DNA of 34,247 nucleotides, from NCBI GenBank assembly GCA_903878115.1, contig CAIRGO010000056.1, forward strand, positions 1-34,247, written 5' to 3'. The notes under the pieces are model-generated. The model worked only from the letters and a program-made list of their open reading frames with translations. It searched no databases and was not told where the DNA came from. Source of the DNA: Akkermansiaceae bacterium (GTDB taxonomy: Bacteria; Verrucomicrobiota; Verrucomicrobiia; Verrucomicrobiales; Akkermansiaceae). The translations under genes were made by a program, and so were the position numbers. Every line of letters starts with the position of its first letter. The stretch's first letter is position 1. This document shows, piece by piece, positions 18,777-27,461 of the stretch.

Positions 18777-18854
18777 CATACCAGTAGTTTGAGCGTGATC
18801 ATCGGGAATGAGCCCGTGTCCATGAATGGCGGCAATAACTCAATAGTTAGTCGC

Positions 18855-18883
18855 TTGACTAGCGTGTATCGCAGGATTAAAAC
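18855..18883 (+). promoter_or_regulatory. candidate sigma70-like promoter for the beta-helix gene
   Basis: TTGACT at 18855-18860 and TAAAAC at 18878-18883 are separated by 17 bases and lie about 75 bp upstream of ATG 18959. The match to sigma70 consensus is moderate. Confidence 0.35.
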
Positions 18884-18958
18884 GTGACAAGATTGCGTGA
18901 AGGAATGTGATCGATTAAACCAAAAAGCTTCGACTTTTCAACACCACGCTTTCCCATC

Positions 18959-20677
18959 ATGAAGAATCTCATTTCAGGCTCATTATTCCACCGCGTTGCA
19001 TGGGTCTCCGCCACGGCAATCCTCTTGCTAGCAGGTTGGTGCAAATGCGGCGAAAAAGTCGTGCTCACGGAACAGTCCGCCGACCTTCGGGCATTGATCC
19101 GCGGAGAACTTGTTGCGGGCAAGAAGCGCATCGTGATTCCGCAAGGTCGTTATCGCGTGTCTTCAGAAAAGGGGCACCATCTTCAATTCAAGAATCTCTC
19201 TGATGTGGAAATCATTGCGAACAACGTTGAAATGGTTTGCACGTCAACGGTTCAGGCTCTGCTGTTTGATCAATGTTCGAATGTAACCCTTCGCGGACTG
19301 GTTGTGGACTATGATCCTTTGCCATTCACCCAAGGAAAAATCATCACCATCGCACCTGATAAGAGCTCGATGGATTTCGAGGTAGCGGAAGGTTATCCCG
19401 AAAACGAACTGGTGGAACGCATTCAGATTTACGATCCCACCACAGGCGAACTCCGCAGGGACGATGCGAATTGGAAGCAAGAAATCCAATCCCTTGGCGG
19501 ACACCGCTACCGTGTTGGGAAAGATCACTACCGATACGATCCGCTTCGAGACACTGAACAAGTGGGAGATATCCTTGTGACCAACAACAATTTCGGACCC
19601 CGTGGCGGCCCGCATGCGGTCGAGTTGACAAATTCCAGTGGCGTGCAACTCGAAGACATCACACTCTTCGCCTCGCCTTGTTTTGGTTTTCTCGAATACG
19701 ACTGCACCGGAAATCGCTACATCCGTTGCAAAGTGGATCGTCGCGATCCCGCAGATGATCCAGTCAAACGAGTCATGCCACGGATGCGCTCGCTGAATGC
19801 CGATGCTTTTCACAGCAAGGACGCCATTCAAGGTCCTGCCATCATCGGCTGCAAGGCCCATTTTCAAGGTGACGACTGCGTGAACATCAATGGAAAGTAT
19901 AACTACGTGAGCGGTAGTCGCGGCAGACAGTTACGCATCGCGGTGACTGGCAAGCCCAAAATCAAGACGGGCGATCCTGTGGAATTTTTGCCCCATTCCG
20001 GACCACGTCCGCCCGATGCGATAGCAGTGAAAATGTAACCAGATCCAGCCCCGATCAACGAGGACGAGAAGGCATTGATCTCTACGCTCCGCTTTGATAG
20101 CAGAATCGATAAAGCACTGCTCTCAGGAGAAGCCGTCTTTTACACCCTCACACTGGATCGAGATATCAACATTCCCAATGGCTCTCTCGTTTGTTGCTCC
20201 GCGCGCATTGGCAACGGATTTGTCGTCAAGGACTGCGACTTCGGCCACAACCGCTCTCGCGGCATCCTCATCAAAGCCAGCAAAGGTGAGGTCAGCGGCA
20301 ACCGTATCGTCAAGAGCCGAATGGCTGCGGTGCTCATTAGTCCAGAATTTTACTGGATGGAGGCTGGGAGTTCCAGTGATGTAGTCGTAAAGGACAACGT
20401 CATCGAAGGCTGTCTGCAAACACCGATTCAAATCCAGGCCCACGGTGGAGACAGTCGCCCACTCCCTCCCGGCGCGCATCGTAACATTTCGATCTTGAAA
20501 AACCGCTTGGTCGATTGTCCCTGGCCGCTCATCCGCGTGTCCTCTACTACAGGATTAATCATCAAGGGCAATAGCCATGCAAAGTCCCCTCCCGCATGGC
20601 AGCCTACCAGCCCTGGGGGAAAGAGTCATGTCGCCATCGAGTTGACACAGTGTGAAAAAGTCGAGTCAAGTGAATGA
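18959..20677 (+). pseudogene. right-handed parallel beta-helix protein gene, interrupted by an in-frame TAA
   Basis: A signal peptide (first about 32 residues) and a beta-helix domain run to a TAA at 20036-20038. The same frame then continues open to 20677, with clear beta-helix sequence (GNGFVVKDCDFGHNRSRGI and similar rungs). Without that codon the product would be about 571 residues, close to the 596 of the intact paralogue at 31633-33423. Shared blocks include FTQG...EGYPE and GDDC(V/L)N. DAFHSK...GCKAHFQGDDCVNING recalls GH110-like and related polysaccharide-active beta-helix enzymes, but the family is not certain. A TTG at 20075 could restart translation. The simplest reading is a recent nonsense mutation, since no frameshift is needed. 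A sequencing error is also possible. Confidence 0.8.
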
Positions 20678-20811
20678 AAACACCGCCATTTCATTTCCGA
20701 CCGCTTTGAACTCGATGCATTTTCCTGCATTGACTCCTGTATTTTCATCCTTGCATGGGGTCAACTTGTTTTCTGCCAACAAATGAGATCTTCAAGATTC
20801 GACGAGAGAAC

Positions 20812-20876
20812 AATCTAACAAATTCTTAATGCGTCGACTGCATCCAGAATCACTTTCGTAAAAAAAACGTTAGATT
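20812..20876. repeat. 8-bp inverted repeat between convergent genes
   Basis: AATCTAAC (20812-20819) and GTTAGATT (20869-20876) are perfect inverted repeats about 49 bp apart, in the 288-bp gap between the convergent beta-helix and PEP-CTERM genes. They could form part of a bidirectional terminator, although the loop is long. Nothing else was recognised in 20678-20965. Confidence 0.35.
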
Positions 20877-20965
20877 TCATCACAGCATCTCACCCCGATC
20901 ATGACGAATTGGCGATTACGAAACTTGCCGTAACGAAAGAGAGAAACTTAGGCAAAAAAGCAGGA

Positions 20966-23002
20966 TTAACGGCGTCGGCGGAGCATTACAAGAAAGCCGA
21001 GTCCACCAACTAACAGCGTCGCGCTTGGTTCTGGAATTGCCATCAGCACGACATCGTTGCCACCAATGAAGGAATTGGTCACGCTATCTCCAAAATAGCT
21101 GATTTTGAAATCTTGTCCACCGAGCTTGTAGATACCACCGTCGACTGGAGCATTGCTGAAGGTGCCGGTAATCGCATCGGTTGGTAATCCATCGTTGGCG
21201 ATAATGAAGAACAACGCGCTGTCGGCAGGGGTGTAGCCCATGGAGACAGAGAGCAGGCCCGCCAGCGACAAGGTCCCGGTGACGTTGAGTTGATCGTATT
21301 GAGTGCTGACAGTGTTACCGTTGATCTCGACAGCAAAGGTGGACAAAGTCGCAAGGGAGGTACTTCCGACATTGAGAATTCCGGGGCTGTTTCCTGGGGC
21401 AAGCGTGCCGCCGCCTTCGACGGAAAGCCCTCCGACATAGCCCGAACCGCCGAGAGTGCCGCCGCTTTTAATGGTGGTCAAACTGGTGGAAATGTTGCCG
21501 TTGATGATCAGCGTGCCTGAGTTAACGGTTGTGGTGCCGGTGTAGGTGTTGGTGTCGCCAAGGGTCTGAGTGCCGCTGCCTTCTTTCACCAGCGAGATTG
21601 CCCCGCCGATCACCCCGGAGTTCGCGTCCGTGCCATCACCGAAGCTGTAGCTTCCCGTGCCGCCGATGGTCAGGGTGGCGGCCGTGGCGGAGGTGACGCT
21701 GTTGTTGGAGGCGGTGGCGTTGGTTCCCGCTGTCGAATTCAAGCCCGCGATTTGTTGGTTGCGGCCGTTGAGATCGAGTGTGCCGAGGTTGATACTGGCG
21801 GACTGACCGATGGATACCACGGTGCCGGTCGGAAGGCGGTCATTGCCAGTTGTTAGCTTGACTAAGCCGCTGTTGATCGCGGTGTCGCCCGTGTAGGTGC
21901 TGACACCGCCGAGTTCGAGCGTGCCACCTCCCTGCTTGGCCCAAGAGCCGGTCTCGCCGGTTTTGTTGGCGATGGCGTTGTTATAAATCAGGACTCCAGT
22001 TCCAGGGGAGCTGATCGCGGTTCCTACGGCATCTCCAACGGAAATGTCGCGGCCGCCACCAAGAGTGACCGTTAGTGCGTCACTGGCTTTTGCGAAGCGG
22101 CCGCCGTCAATCACAATGTCGTTCGCGGCATTGCCGATGCTACCGTCAGCCGTGAAGCGCACCTCGCCGCCCGTTACGTTGATGGGACCGGTGAATGTAT
22201 TGGACGCGTTAGTGATTTCGAAACGGCCGTCCGCGCTGACGTTGGCGGCGAAGGTTAGTCCTCCGCTCGTGTTTGAGATGATGCCGCTGAAAGTGTTCGT
22301 GCCACTGTTGCCCTGAGTGAGGGTGCGGTTGGCGGAACCGAGGCCGACGTTGTTGTTGAATGTCAGGTTGGCAGTGCTTGATGCACTCGAAACCACCGTT
22401 GCGCGTTCACCGAACTGGACATTACCTCCTATGACGATGCCGCTGTCGTATTTATCCGTCAGGTTACGAGTTGCGGAACCCGCGACTGTGCCGCCATTGA
22501 GTGTAAGCAAACCGCCGTCTCCCATGGCGTTCGTACCGCGAAGGATCACAGTGCCTGCGTTTACAGTAAAACCTCCTGCGTAGGTGCCGCCACCGAGAGC
22601 AAGGACACCTGAACCATCCTTGATGAAGCCAGTGCCGACTGTAGTTGACATAGAATTAGTAGAAAGATCAAAGATTGACCCGCTTCCGATGGTTAGAGTT
22701 CTGACGTTACCACCCGTTCCCCAAGTTCCTGAAGCTGCGGAAAAGGTAACGCTTGCGCCATCGGCCAAAGTAATATTTCCGACGCTGCCTGTTCCGCCGC
22801 CGGTAAAAGTGTAGGTTCCGGCTGCGAATGATGCGGCGTTGTTTGTCGTAAAGGTCGAGGTGTAGGGCGCAGCGTCGGTCGTGTTGTTCCAACGGTTGGA
22901 AAACCAGAGACCAGTGGAAGCTGTCCCCGTGTAGGAAGTCTGCGCTTGGACGATCCCAAGCGAGGCGGCAGCGAAGGCGAGGATAGAAAATTTTAGTTTC
23001 AT
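20966..23002 (-). CDS. PEP-CTERM protein with autotransporter-type beta-strand repeats
   Basis: A 678-residue secreted protein. After the signal peptide (MKLKFSILAFAAASLGIVQA), most of the sequence is Gly/Thr/Ser/Asn-rich. It carries repeated PATR-type units of the form GxLxLGGxxTYxGxTxVNxGxL, clearest at about residues 130-155, 355-385 and 480-505. This predicts a long beta-solenoid on the cell surface. The C terminus is a textbook PEP-CTERM signal: PEPSATL, a hydrophobic helix, then RRRR. Exosortase should cut and anchor such proteins, but no exosortase gene lies in the window. The substrate or binding role is unknown. Codon bias produces long antisense open frames here, which are not genes. 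Confidence 0.93.
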   Translation of the reverse strand: MKLKFSILAFAAASLGIVQAQTSYTGTASTGLWFSNRWNNTTDAAPYTSTFTTNNAASFAAGTYTFTGGGTGSVGNITLADGASVTFSAASGTWGTGGNVRTLTIGSGSIFDLSTNSMSTTVGTGFIKDGSGVLALGGGTYAGGFTVNAGTVILRGTNAMGDGGLLTLNGGTVAGSATRNLTDKYDSGIVIGGNVQFGERATVVSSASSTANLTFNNNVGLGSANRTLTQGNSGTNTFSGIISNTSGGLTFAANVSADGRFEITNASNTFTGPINVTGGEVRFTADGSIGNAANDIVIDGGRFAKASDALTVTLGGGRDISVGDAVGTAISSPGTGVLIYNNAIANKTGETGSWAKQGGGTLELGGVSTYTGDTAINSGLVKLTTGNDRLPTGTVVSIGQSASINLGTLDLNGRNQQIAGLNSTAGTNATASNNSVTSATAATLTIGGTGSYSFGDGTDANSGVIGGAISLVKEGSGTQTLGDTNTYTGTTTVNSGTLIINGNISTSLTTIKSGGTLGGSGYVGGLSVEGGGTLAPGNSPGILNVGSTSLATLSTFAVEINGNTVSTQYDQLNVTGTLSLAGLLSVSMGYTPADSALFFIIANDGLPTDAITGTFSNAPVDGGIYKLGGQDFKISYFGDSVTNSFIGGNDVVLMAIPEPSATLLVGGLGFLVMLRRRR

Positions 23003-23334
23003 GATAAAAAAAGTATAAAAGTGTTAGGCCTATTCGAGGATCGTTATTTTACAAATTAATTGTTAAAAAAATATGTAGTGGCTTGGAAAGAGTCTTACGA
23101 TTAGGGGTGAATCAAACGCTTTGGTAGGCATTCATGGTGACAATCCCGTCATGCAAGACCTTAGCCCTAGAAAATTGATTTTTTGATTCTGTTAGATTAA
23201 AAATCTGTTAGAATATTCAAATAATCCCGCGCTTACGATGGGACAGTGTGATGCAATAGCCCCTGCGTGTGCGGCAGAATTTTTCTTTTGCTTGAGATTT
23301 CCCCTAGGATAGAAACGGGGATTCATAGTTCATT
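23003..23334. other. non-coding region upstream of the PEP-CTERM gene
   Basis: No gene was seen. The part next to 23002 is A/T-rich and probably holds the minus-strand promoter and leader of the PEP-CTERM gene. At 23188-23212 the 9-mer TCTGTTAGA occurs twice, 16 bp apart, and AGATT-AAA-AATCT (23194-23206) forms a short palindrome inside that pair. These may be regulator sites for the PEP-CTERM gene. The rest, to the start of the MBOAT fragment, has no recognised feature. Confidence 0.5.
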
Positions 23335-23758
23335 ACTGACACCACGCAAGACATCGAATACACCCAAACATCGCGCGATCACCTCTTGTTGAAAAGCGGG
23401 TGGAAAAAACAGAGCTAGAGGCAAAACTACGATAATCAAAGTAGGAATTTTTCCTAAGAGACTCCGCCATTTTTTCCCACTATCGTGAGAATTCCATGCA
23501 ATAGAAAATAGAGAGTAGGCAAGCCAAAGCCCGAGCGAACAGGAAGTGTGATGCCCAACTCATGCAGCAATCCAGACGCCAAAAAAATCGCCATCACGCC
23601 TGCATTTGATCCAGCGATTGCTTCGACAGGTCGGCCCACGAGACGCTGCATCATTTGTGAATAGCCCACATTCCACCTCCGGCTCCAGAAGTCACCGACG
23701 CCAGTTGTCTCCAGCACATTGGGAAACAGTGTCCGCACAGGAAAAGCCTGCCATGCGC
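23335..23758 (-). pseudogene. broken duplicate of the MBOAT gene 3' part
   Basis: This segment aligns along its length with 27475-27898, the 3' part of the intact MBOAT gene, at roughly 90% identity by eye, in the same orientation. It keeps DFWSRRWN and GLLHEL. It has one extra base near 23745, in a run of A, which breaks the frame at the 5' edge. It has one base fewer in a T run near 23471-23476, which gives a premature end at 23454. Homology stops abruptly near 23758, and the sequence beyond is unrelated. It has no start and no complete domain, so it is a non-functional direct repeat of the MBOAT gene. Confidence 0.9.
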
Positions 23759-23849
23759 TAAAAGCCCAAAGCGGTGGCGGGAGCAAGCAGGAAGGCATTG
23801 TATTTCAAAAGGCCTAGGATCTGATATTCGCACTATGAAATGACCCAAT

Positions 23850-25256
23850 TTATGAGATGCCGCGGAGACCGTCGGTGGCGTCGCCAAAGTTGCTGGCTTT
23901 GCCGCCGGCGGTCTCAAGCATGCTAATCCACAAGCTGCAGAGCGGGGTGCCGGGTTCGTAGACGATGTGTTTGCCGGTCTTGAGACCGGCTTTGCCGCCG
24001 CCGGCGACTACGATCGGAACGTTCTTCGGGTCGTGCGAGTTGCCGTCGCGGATCGGTGAGCCGAAGGCTACCATCGAGTTGTCGAGGAGGTTGCCCTCGC
24101 CTTCCTTGATGCCCTTCATCCGGTCGAGCATGTAGGCATACTGTTCGACGTGCCAGCGGTTGATTTTTTCGTATTGGTCGAGCTTTGATCCGTTGTTGCT
24201 GTGGTGGGATAGGTCGTGGTGCCCGCCGTTGACACCTTCGAGGAAGGAAAAGTTCCGGCCAGTGACGTCGTTGCCGAACATGAACGAGGAGACGCGGGTG
24301 GAGTCCGACCAGAAGGCGAGGACCATCAGGTCCATCATGATCCGGCAATGCTCGCCGTGGTCGAAGCGGGGCATCGAGTTGAGTTCTTCTTCGCGACTAG
24401 CCTTACCCATCGCCTTGGAGATACGCTTGTCGAGAGCGTCCATCTGTTTGAGGATTTCAGGAGGGAGGTTCTCGCCGGCGCCGAGCAGGTTGGCTTCGGC
24501 TTCGATACGTCGTTCGACTTCGCGGACGGATTCGAGGTATTGCTCGAGCTTGTTCTTATCGGCGTCGCCAAGCTTCGACTGGAGCCGCTTGGTGTCGACG
24601 AGGATCAGGTCGAGCACCGATTTGTCATCGGTGGCCTGCTTTTCGCCGCCCTTGGAGCGGGTGCGGAAGAGGCGGTCGAAGGCGACGCGTGGGTTGATCT
24701 CGCAGGGCAGCGGGACGGTGGAGGTTTTCCAGGAAATGTGCGACGCGTAGAGGCGGGTGTAGTTGACGTTGGTGTCGATGCCAGTGGCGACCGCTTCGGT
24801 GCCGAGCTCGAGTGAGGGCAGCTTGGTCCGTTGACCGATTTGCTGGGCGGCGAGTTGGTCCATGGAAACGCCGCCAGCGGCGATGTCGGAGCCAGTGGTC
24901 TTGGTGATGGTGGTGCCGGTCAACCATCCACCAGTTTTCACGTAATGACCGTCACCGGAAAAGGAGGCCTTATTCTGGAGCCCAGTCAGTATGAGCAGGT
25001 CCTGCCGGTGTTTTTCAAGAGGCGAAAGGATGGGCGAGAGTTTGAAGCCCGAGCCGTCGCCTGCAGGAGTCCAGCGATCCTGGCGTACACCGTTGGGCAT
25101 GTAGAGCAGCGCCAGCCGGACTGGAAGCGAACTGGAAGTGCTGGCGGCCATAAGCGGGCGCATCGCGTCGAGAAAGGGTAACGCAAGGGTGGCACCGGCA
25201 CCGCGGAGGAAGCTGCGGCGCGGCAGGAGCCAGTTTTGAGTTTGGATGTTGGCCAT
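23850..25256 (-). CDS. Tat-exported DUF1552 protein (second pair)
   Basis: A 468-residue protein with a twin-arginine-like signal (LPRRSFLRGAGATLALPFLD) and typical DUF1552 sequence. It has VRLALLYMPNGVRQDRW, a LTGLQNKASFSGDGHYVKTG region, a long charged helix (about 215-285) and MLDRMKGIKEGEGNLLDNSMVAFGS near the C terminus. It is the second DUF1552 gene here. It differs clearly from the one at 17382 and resembles the commoner Planctomycetes form. It lies 77 bp downstream of its cytochrome partner on the minus strand. GC is high (about 65% on a hand-counted line at 24001-24060) compared with the MBOAT operon next door. Function unknown. Confidence 0.92.
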   Translation of the reverse strand: MANIQTQNWLLPRRSFLRGAGATLALPFLDAMRPLMAASTSSSLPVRLALLYMPNGVRQDRWTPAGDGSGFKLSPILSPLEKHRQDLLILTGLQNKASFSGDGHYVKTGGWLTGTTITKTTGSDIAAGGVSMDQLAAQQIGQRTKLPSLELGTEAVATGIDTNVNYTRLYASHISWKTSTVPLPCEINPRVAFDRLFRTRSKGGEKQATDDKSVLDLILVDTKRLQSKLGDADKNKLEQYLESVREVERRIEAEANLLGAGENLPPEILKQMDALDKRISKAMGKASREEELNSMPRFDHGEHCRIMMDLMVLAFWSDSTRVSSFMFGNDVTGRNFSFLEGVNGGHHDLSHHSNNGSKLDQYEKINRWHVEQYAYMLDRMKGIKEGEGNLLDNSMVAFGSPIRDGNSHDPKNVPIVVAGGGKAGLKTGKHIVYEPGTPLCSLWISMLETAGGKASNFGDATDGLRGIS

Positions 25257-25333
25257 GGGATGAGGTGTTGGATTGGAGATTTTAGATTGGAGATAATGGA
25301 TGGAAAAGCAAGTGGATTCCCCATCCAGCGGCT

Positions 25334-27190
25334 TTATCTCTTTGCGCTGCGGTTCTGGAAGGGTGGAGATTCGATGATTGATAGAATAAGGGTCTGCATC
25401 TTTAGGTTGTCCTTGCGGAGCTTGGCGACGAGGTCGGTGACGACCGGTTCATCGTAGTATTCTAAAGGCCGCCCGAGGGCATAGGCTAGCATTTTACGGG
25501 CGAGGTTGCGCATGAAAAGTTCGTCGGAGGAGAGGAGTAAGTCCTTAAGTTCCTTGGGGGACGAAAAGGTGATGTCACCGGGCAGGGTGGCGAGGGAATC
25601 GACGGGTTTGCCATTGGCGTCTTTCGTCCTCCAGCGGCCGATGGCGTCGAAGTTTTCCAGTCCGAAGCCGAGCGGATCGATCTTCTCGTGACAGCCGGCG
25701 CATGAGGCCTTGGTGCGGTGGACTTCCAGCGTTTCGCGGAACGACAGGCCTGCGGTCGATTTGTCATCGCCGGGTAGCACGCCGGCATCGGGCGGCGGGG
25801 GTGGCGGAGGGGTGCCGAGGAGGGTGTCTAGAATCCACTTGCCGCGTTTCACTGGGCTCGTGCGCAGAGGCATGGAGGTGGCGGTTAGGATGGCTGCTTG
25901 GCCGATGACGCCGCCGCGGTTAGCGTCAGCAAGAGCAATGCGTTGGAGCTGGGTGCCTTCGACGCCTGCGATGCCATAGTGCTGGGCGAGTTCGGCATTG
26001 ACGAAGGTGTAGTCAGACTGGATCAGTTCGCGGGCGGGGCGGTTGGCGCGAACGAGGTAGTTGAAGAATTCCACCGATTCGCGGTACATCGAGACGCGCA
26101 AACTCTGGGTGAATGTAGGGAAACGCTTGGCGTCTGGCTGGGCAATGTCACGCACGTCCTCGAAGCCCAACCATTGGCCGGCGAAGTGGCGGGAGAGAGT
26201 TTCGGAGCGAGGGTCGTTGATCATCCGCAGGGCCTCGGTGCGGAGGGTGGCGGGGGCGGACAGCTTGCCTTCGTCGGCTAGCTTTAGCAGGCGTCGGTCG
26301 GGCATCGAGGCCCAGAGGAAGTAGGAGAGCCGGGTCGCAAGTTCGAAGTCATCGACTTTCCATTCCGACCTGCCGGGCTGGTCGGCCTCGATCCGAAAGA
26401 GGAAGGAGGGATGCAGGAGCAGCGACTGGAGTGAAGGGCGTAGGGCTTCCTCGTAGGAGGCTCCGGCGGCGAGTTTCTTGCCAAAAAGGGCGAGTAGCGG
26501 CGCGAGATCCTCATCGGTAACACGGCGGCGGAAAGCGAGAGAAGCGTGGGTGAGCAGGACGGTTCGCGCGGCCTTGTCAGGTGGCATTTTTTCGTTGGGC
26601 TTGGCGAAGATCACGCTGGCGAGGCGCTGGGGGTCATCGTAGATCGATCCGATGATCTTTTTCGAGGCGGCGAGGTATTTCTCTGTGAGCGATGGCTGGA
26701 CGAAGAGAGCGTCGCCTACATTATCGAAGCCTTCGCCGCCGGCGCCATCGGATGGAAAATCGCGGCCAGGGAGGAAGTCGACGCCGAAGAGGTCGCGGAC
26801 AGTGTTATTGTATTCGTTTCGGTTGAGGCGGCGGACGGTTGCGCGACCAGGATTCCGCGGAAAGTCGCCGGTTTCGAGCTTTTTGAGGGTGGACTTGATC
26901 TCGTCTGCCAATAATTTGCGCTCGGCATCGGTGGGAAGCAGATCCTCGTCATCAGGCGGCATGTCGCCGGACTCGACCTGTTTCGCGATATTTTCCAAGA
27001 AACGGTGGTGGCGAAGGGCTGCGTCGGCCGAGTTGAGCTGATGAACTTCGACCCCCCCCTTCTGGGTCTTCTCGCCGTGGCACTCGCAGCAGTATTTCGA
27101 AAGCAAGGGCGTCGCCTTATTCGCGAAGTCATCGGACCAGCCAACGAGGGGCAGCGCGAATAATGCGACGAATATTACAAATTGTTTCAT
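25334..27190 (-). CDS. DUF1587/1595/1592/1588/1585 exported c-type cytochrome protein
   Basis: A 618-residue exported protein with the full planctomycetal set in order. After the signal peptide comes haem motif C34-C-E-C-H38. A DUF1587 block (RRLNRNEYNNTVRDLFGVDF) follows, then DUF1595 (FRRRVTDEDLAPLLALFGK), DUF1592 (LATRLSYFLWASMPD through YTFVNAELAQHYGI) and DUF1588 with KRGKWILDTLLGTPPPPPPP and second motif C497-A-G-C-H501 before EKIDPLGFGLENFDAIGRWR. A DUF1585 tail with YALGRPLEYYD ends the protein. It is shorter than many family members but all parts are present. It is probably periplasmic and works with the DUF1552 product of the next gene. High GC, as for its partner. Confidence 0.93.
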   Translation of the reverse strand: MKQFVIFVALFALPLVGWSDDFANKATPLLSKYCCECHGEKTQKGGVEVHQLNSADAALRHHRFLENIAKQVESGDMPPDDEDLLPTDAERKLLADEIKSTLKKLETGDFPRNPGRATVRRLNRNEYNNTVRDLFGVDFLPGRDFPSDGAGGEGFDNVGDALFVQPSLTEKYLAASKKIIGSIYDDPQRLASVIFAKPNEKMPPDKAARTVLLTHASLAFRRRVTDEDLAPLLALFGKKLAAGASYEEALRPSLQSLLLHPSFLFRIEADQPGRSEWKVDDFELATRLSYFLWASMPDRRLLKLADEGKLSAPATLRTEALRMINDPRSETLSRHFAGQWLGFEDVRDIAQPDAKRFPTFTQSLRVSMYRESVEFFNYLVRANRPARELIQSDYTFVNAELAQHYGIAGVEGTQLQRIALADANRGGVIGQAAILTATSMPLRTSPVKRGKWILDTLLGTPPPPPPPDAGVLPGDDKSTAGLSFRETLEVHRTKASCAGCHEKIDPLGFGLENFDAIGRWRTKDANGKPVDSLATLPGDITFSSPKELKDLLLSSDELFMRNLARKMLAYALGRPLEYYDEPVVTDLVAKLRKDNLKMQTLILSIIESPPFQNRSAKR

Positions 27191-27262
27191 GCTCTGTAAT
27201 TTGATACGCCGCTAAAATGTATTAGCTTTGAGAAAATGCAAACAAATCAACAATTTGTTGTA

Positions 27263-27448
27263 TTATTTCTTCTGCATGACGTAAGAGGCAGCGAGATCAG
27301 GCCGGAGGGAGGAGTTGTTGGCGGCGTTGCCATGGCAGGTTTGATTGAGATCTTCTTGAAACGCTTTATCTAAGACCCAATGGCATAAATCGGGGTTCAT
27401 GGAAATAAATGCAACGTGGCCGAGCATGGACCGCCGCTGTGGTATCAC
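27263..27448 (-). mobile_element. remnant of an ISAs1-like transposase C terminus
   Basis: A 61-codon minus-strand frame contains LCHWVLDKAFQEDLNQT followed by HGNAANNSSLRPDLAAS. This fits the C-terminal signature of ISAs1-family transposases (xLHWxLDVxFxEDxxxxRxGxAxxNxxxLR). The upstream part matches nothing and the catalytic core is gone. It lies exactly between the GC-rich cytochrome gene and the intact MBOAT gene, at the junction of two unlike base compositions. The rest of 27191-27461 has no recognised gene. Confidence 0.55.
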
Positions 27449-27461
27449 CGACTACCATAAT

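Noticed and set aside
20036-20038. Programmed readthrough or special decoding at the TAA in the beta-helix gene
   Set aside because: TAA is not a known recoding codon in such bacteria and no recoding structure was seen; a nonsense change is simpler.
22044-22814. Run of plus-strand frames opposite the PEP-CTERM gene
   Set aside because: They mirror the repeat composition of the real gene (Pro/Val/Leu-rich shadows).
23454-23798. 114-codon ORF that looks like a small MBOAT protein
   Set aside because: Its ends are frameshift artefacts of a partial duplicate; the first about 17 residues and the tail do not match the parent gene.
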